Source: Williamsia deligens (lineage in GTDB: Bacteria > Actinomycetota > Actinomycetes > Mycobacteriales > Mycobacteriaceae). Taken from it: a stretch of DNA of 64,000 nucleotides. The stretch is taken from NCBI RefSeq assembly GCF_024171765.1, contig NZ_JAMTCI010000001.1, forward strand, positions 248,001-312,000, in the 5' to 3' direction. Position numbers and translations under genes: made by a program. How positions within the stretch are numbered: the first letter of the stretch is position 1; each line of letters starts with the position of its first letter. Below the pieces are notes generated by a model. It was given only the letters and a program-made list of their open reading frames with translations, searched no databases and had not been told where the DNA came from. Positions 63,710 through 64,000 of this stretch are shown piece by piece.

Positions 63710-64000
63710 CCGGAGAACCGGAATCCGACGTCGGAACCCCAGAACACCAGGGTGAGGATCATGTCGAGCACGACGATGACCACGAAGCTGTTCTTGATCG
63801 CCCGTCCCGACGCGATGCCCACGCCCTCGGGACCGCCTGCCGCATAGAAGCCCTGATAGCAGTGGATGAGGATCACGGCGACCACGAACACGACGGCCTT
63901 GACCACGGCGAGCAGCATGTCGACCGGGGACAGGAACGCCGTGAAGTAGTGGTAGTAGGTGCCCGACGACTGCCCGTGCACGGTGTTCACCACGAACGCG
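63706..64000 (-). CDS. yrbEB: YrbE/MlaE-type permease, 5' part outside the window
   Basis: The C-terminal 97 residues of an MlaE-family permease are present, and the frame runs off the window end. Visible are the family loop LIHCYQGFYAAGGPEGVGIA, GRAIKNSFVVIVVLDMILTL and the terminal FWGSDVGFRFSG. Being next to mceA it should be the second (B) YrbE protein, with yrbEA beyond the window. It forms the inner-membrane permease of the Mce lipid importer, driven by an Mkl-type ATPase usually encoded elsewhere. Confidence 0.95.
   Translation of the reverse strand, partial: AFVVNTVHGQSSGTYYHYFTAFLSPVDMLLAVVKAVVFVVAVILIHCYQGFYAAGGPEGVGIASGRAIKNSFVVIVVLDMILTLVFWGSDVGFRFSG

Overview
The window is high-GC DNA from an actinobacterium of the order Mycobacteriales. 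Supporting evidence is MspA-type porins, a complete mceA-F block with a YrbE-type permease, MmpL, an mprA-mprB-pepD-moaB2 block in the order known from Mycobacterium, a C-minus (zinc-free) ribosomal protein island, and promoters of the TANNNT-N6-start (leaderless) kind. A Gordonia, Williamsia or Rhodococcus-like genus is plausible, but the genus cannot be fixed from sequence alone. No rRNA, tRNA, CRISPR array, transposase or integrase was seen.

1-8.1 kb is an envelope and lipid-phosphate neighbourhood. It holds a response regulator (cut by the window start) and a convergent sensor kinase, a PAP2 phosphatase, two COG4705 membrane proteins, a phosphodiester glycosidase, small coupled ORFs, a FetB-like permease and a DedA protein. 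8.1-15.4 kb has two tandem MspA-family porins and a stress-response locus read right to left (mprA, mprB, pepD/htrA, moaB2, small ORF). Near-identical 7-4-7 direct-repeat boxes precede mprA, pepD, the PAP2/COG4705 operon and the second COG4705 gene, so these loci look like one regulon.

15.6-21.3 kb is a tightly coupled five-gene operon: a stand-alone thioester-reductase-type dehydrogenase, a 76-aa protein, a phosphatidylserine-decarboxylase-like enzyme, a GNAT-like protein and an MmpL exporter. It looks like an uncharacterised lipid or lipopeptide make-and-export unit. Next, a single AbiEi/DUF559-type gene is bracketed by inverted copies of a repeat (21.3-22.6 kb).

22.8-25.6 kb is a divergent Zur-type island (rpmF, rpmE2 and a degenerate COG0523 protein on one side; rpmB, rpmG, rpsN, rpsR on the other). 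25.6-37.5 kb carries mostly housekeeping and accessory genes: a paired acyl-CoA dehydrogenase, AEC and EamA transporters, CGNR and DUF1707 regulators, DUF72, a VWA/MoxR pair, TauE and a DUF222-HNH gene. 37.8-40.5 kb is a metNIQ methionine importer.

40.7-56.4 kb, read right to left, is a 13.8-kb four-module NRPS (C-A-T x4 plus TE) followed with 4-bp overlaps by a DrrA/DrrB-type ABC exporter. Module 1 reads as serine-activating; modules 2-4 have almost the same hydrophobic-type pocket. 56.7-64 kb is an mce operon on the minus strand: Mce-associated protein at its 3' end, then mceF back to mceA, and a YrbE permease cut by the window end.

The two best candidates for something undescribed are the reductase/PSD/GNAT/MmpL operon and the NRPS-DrrAB cluster.
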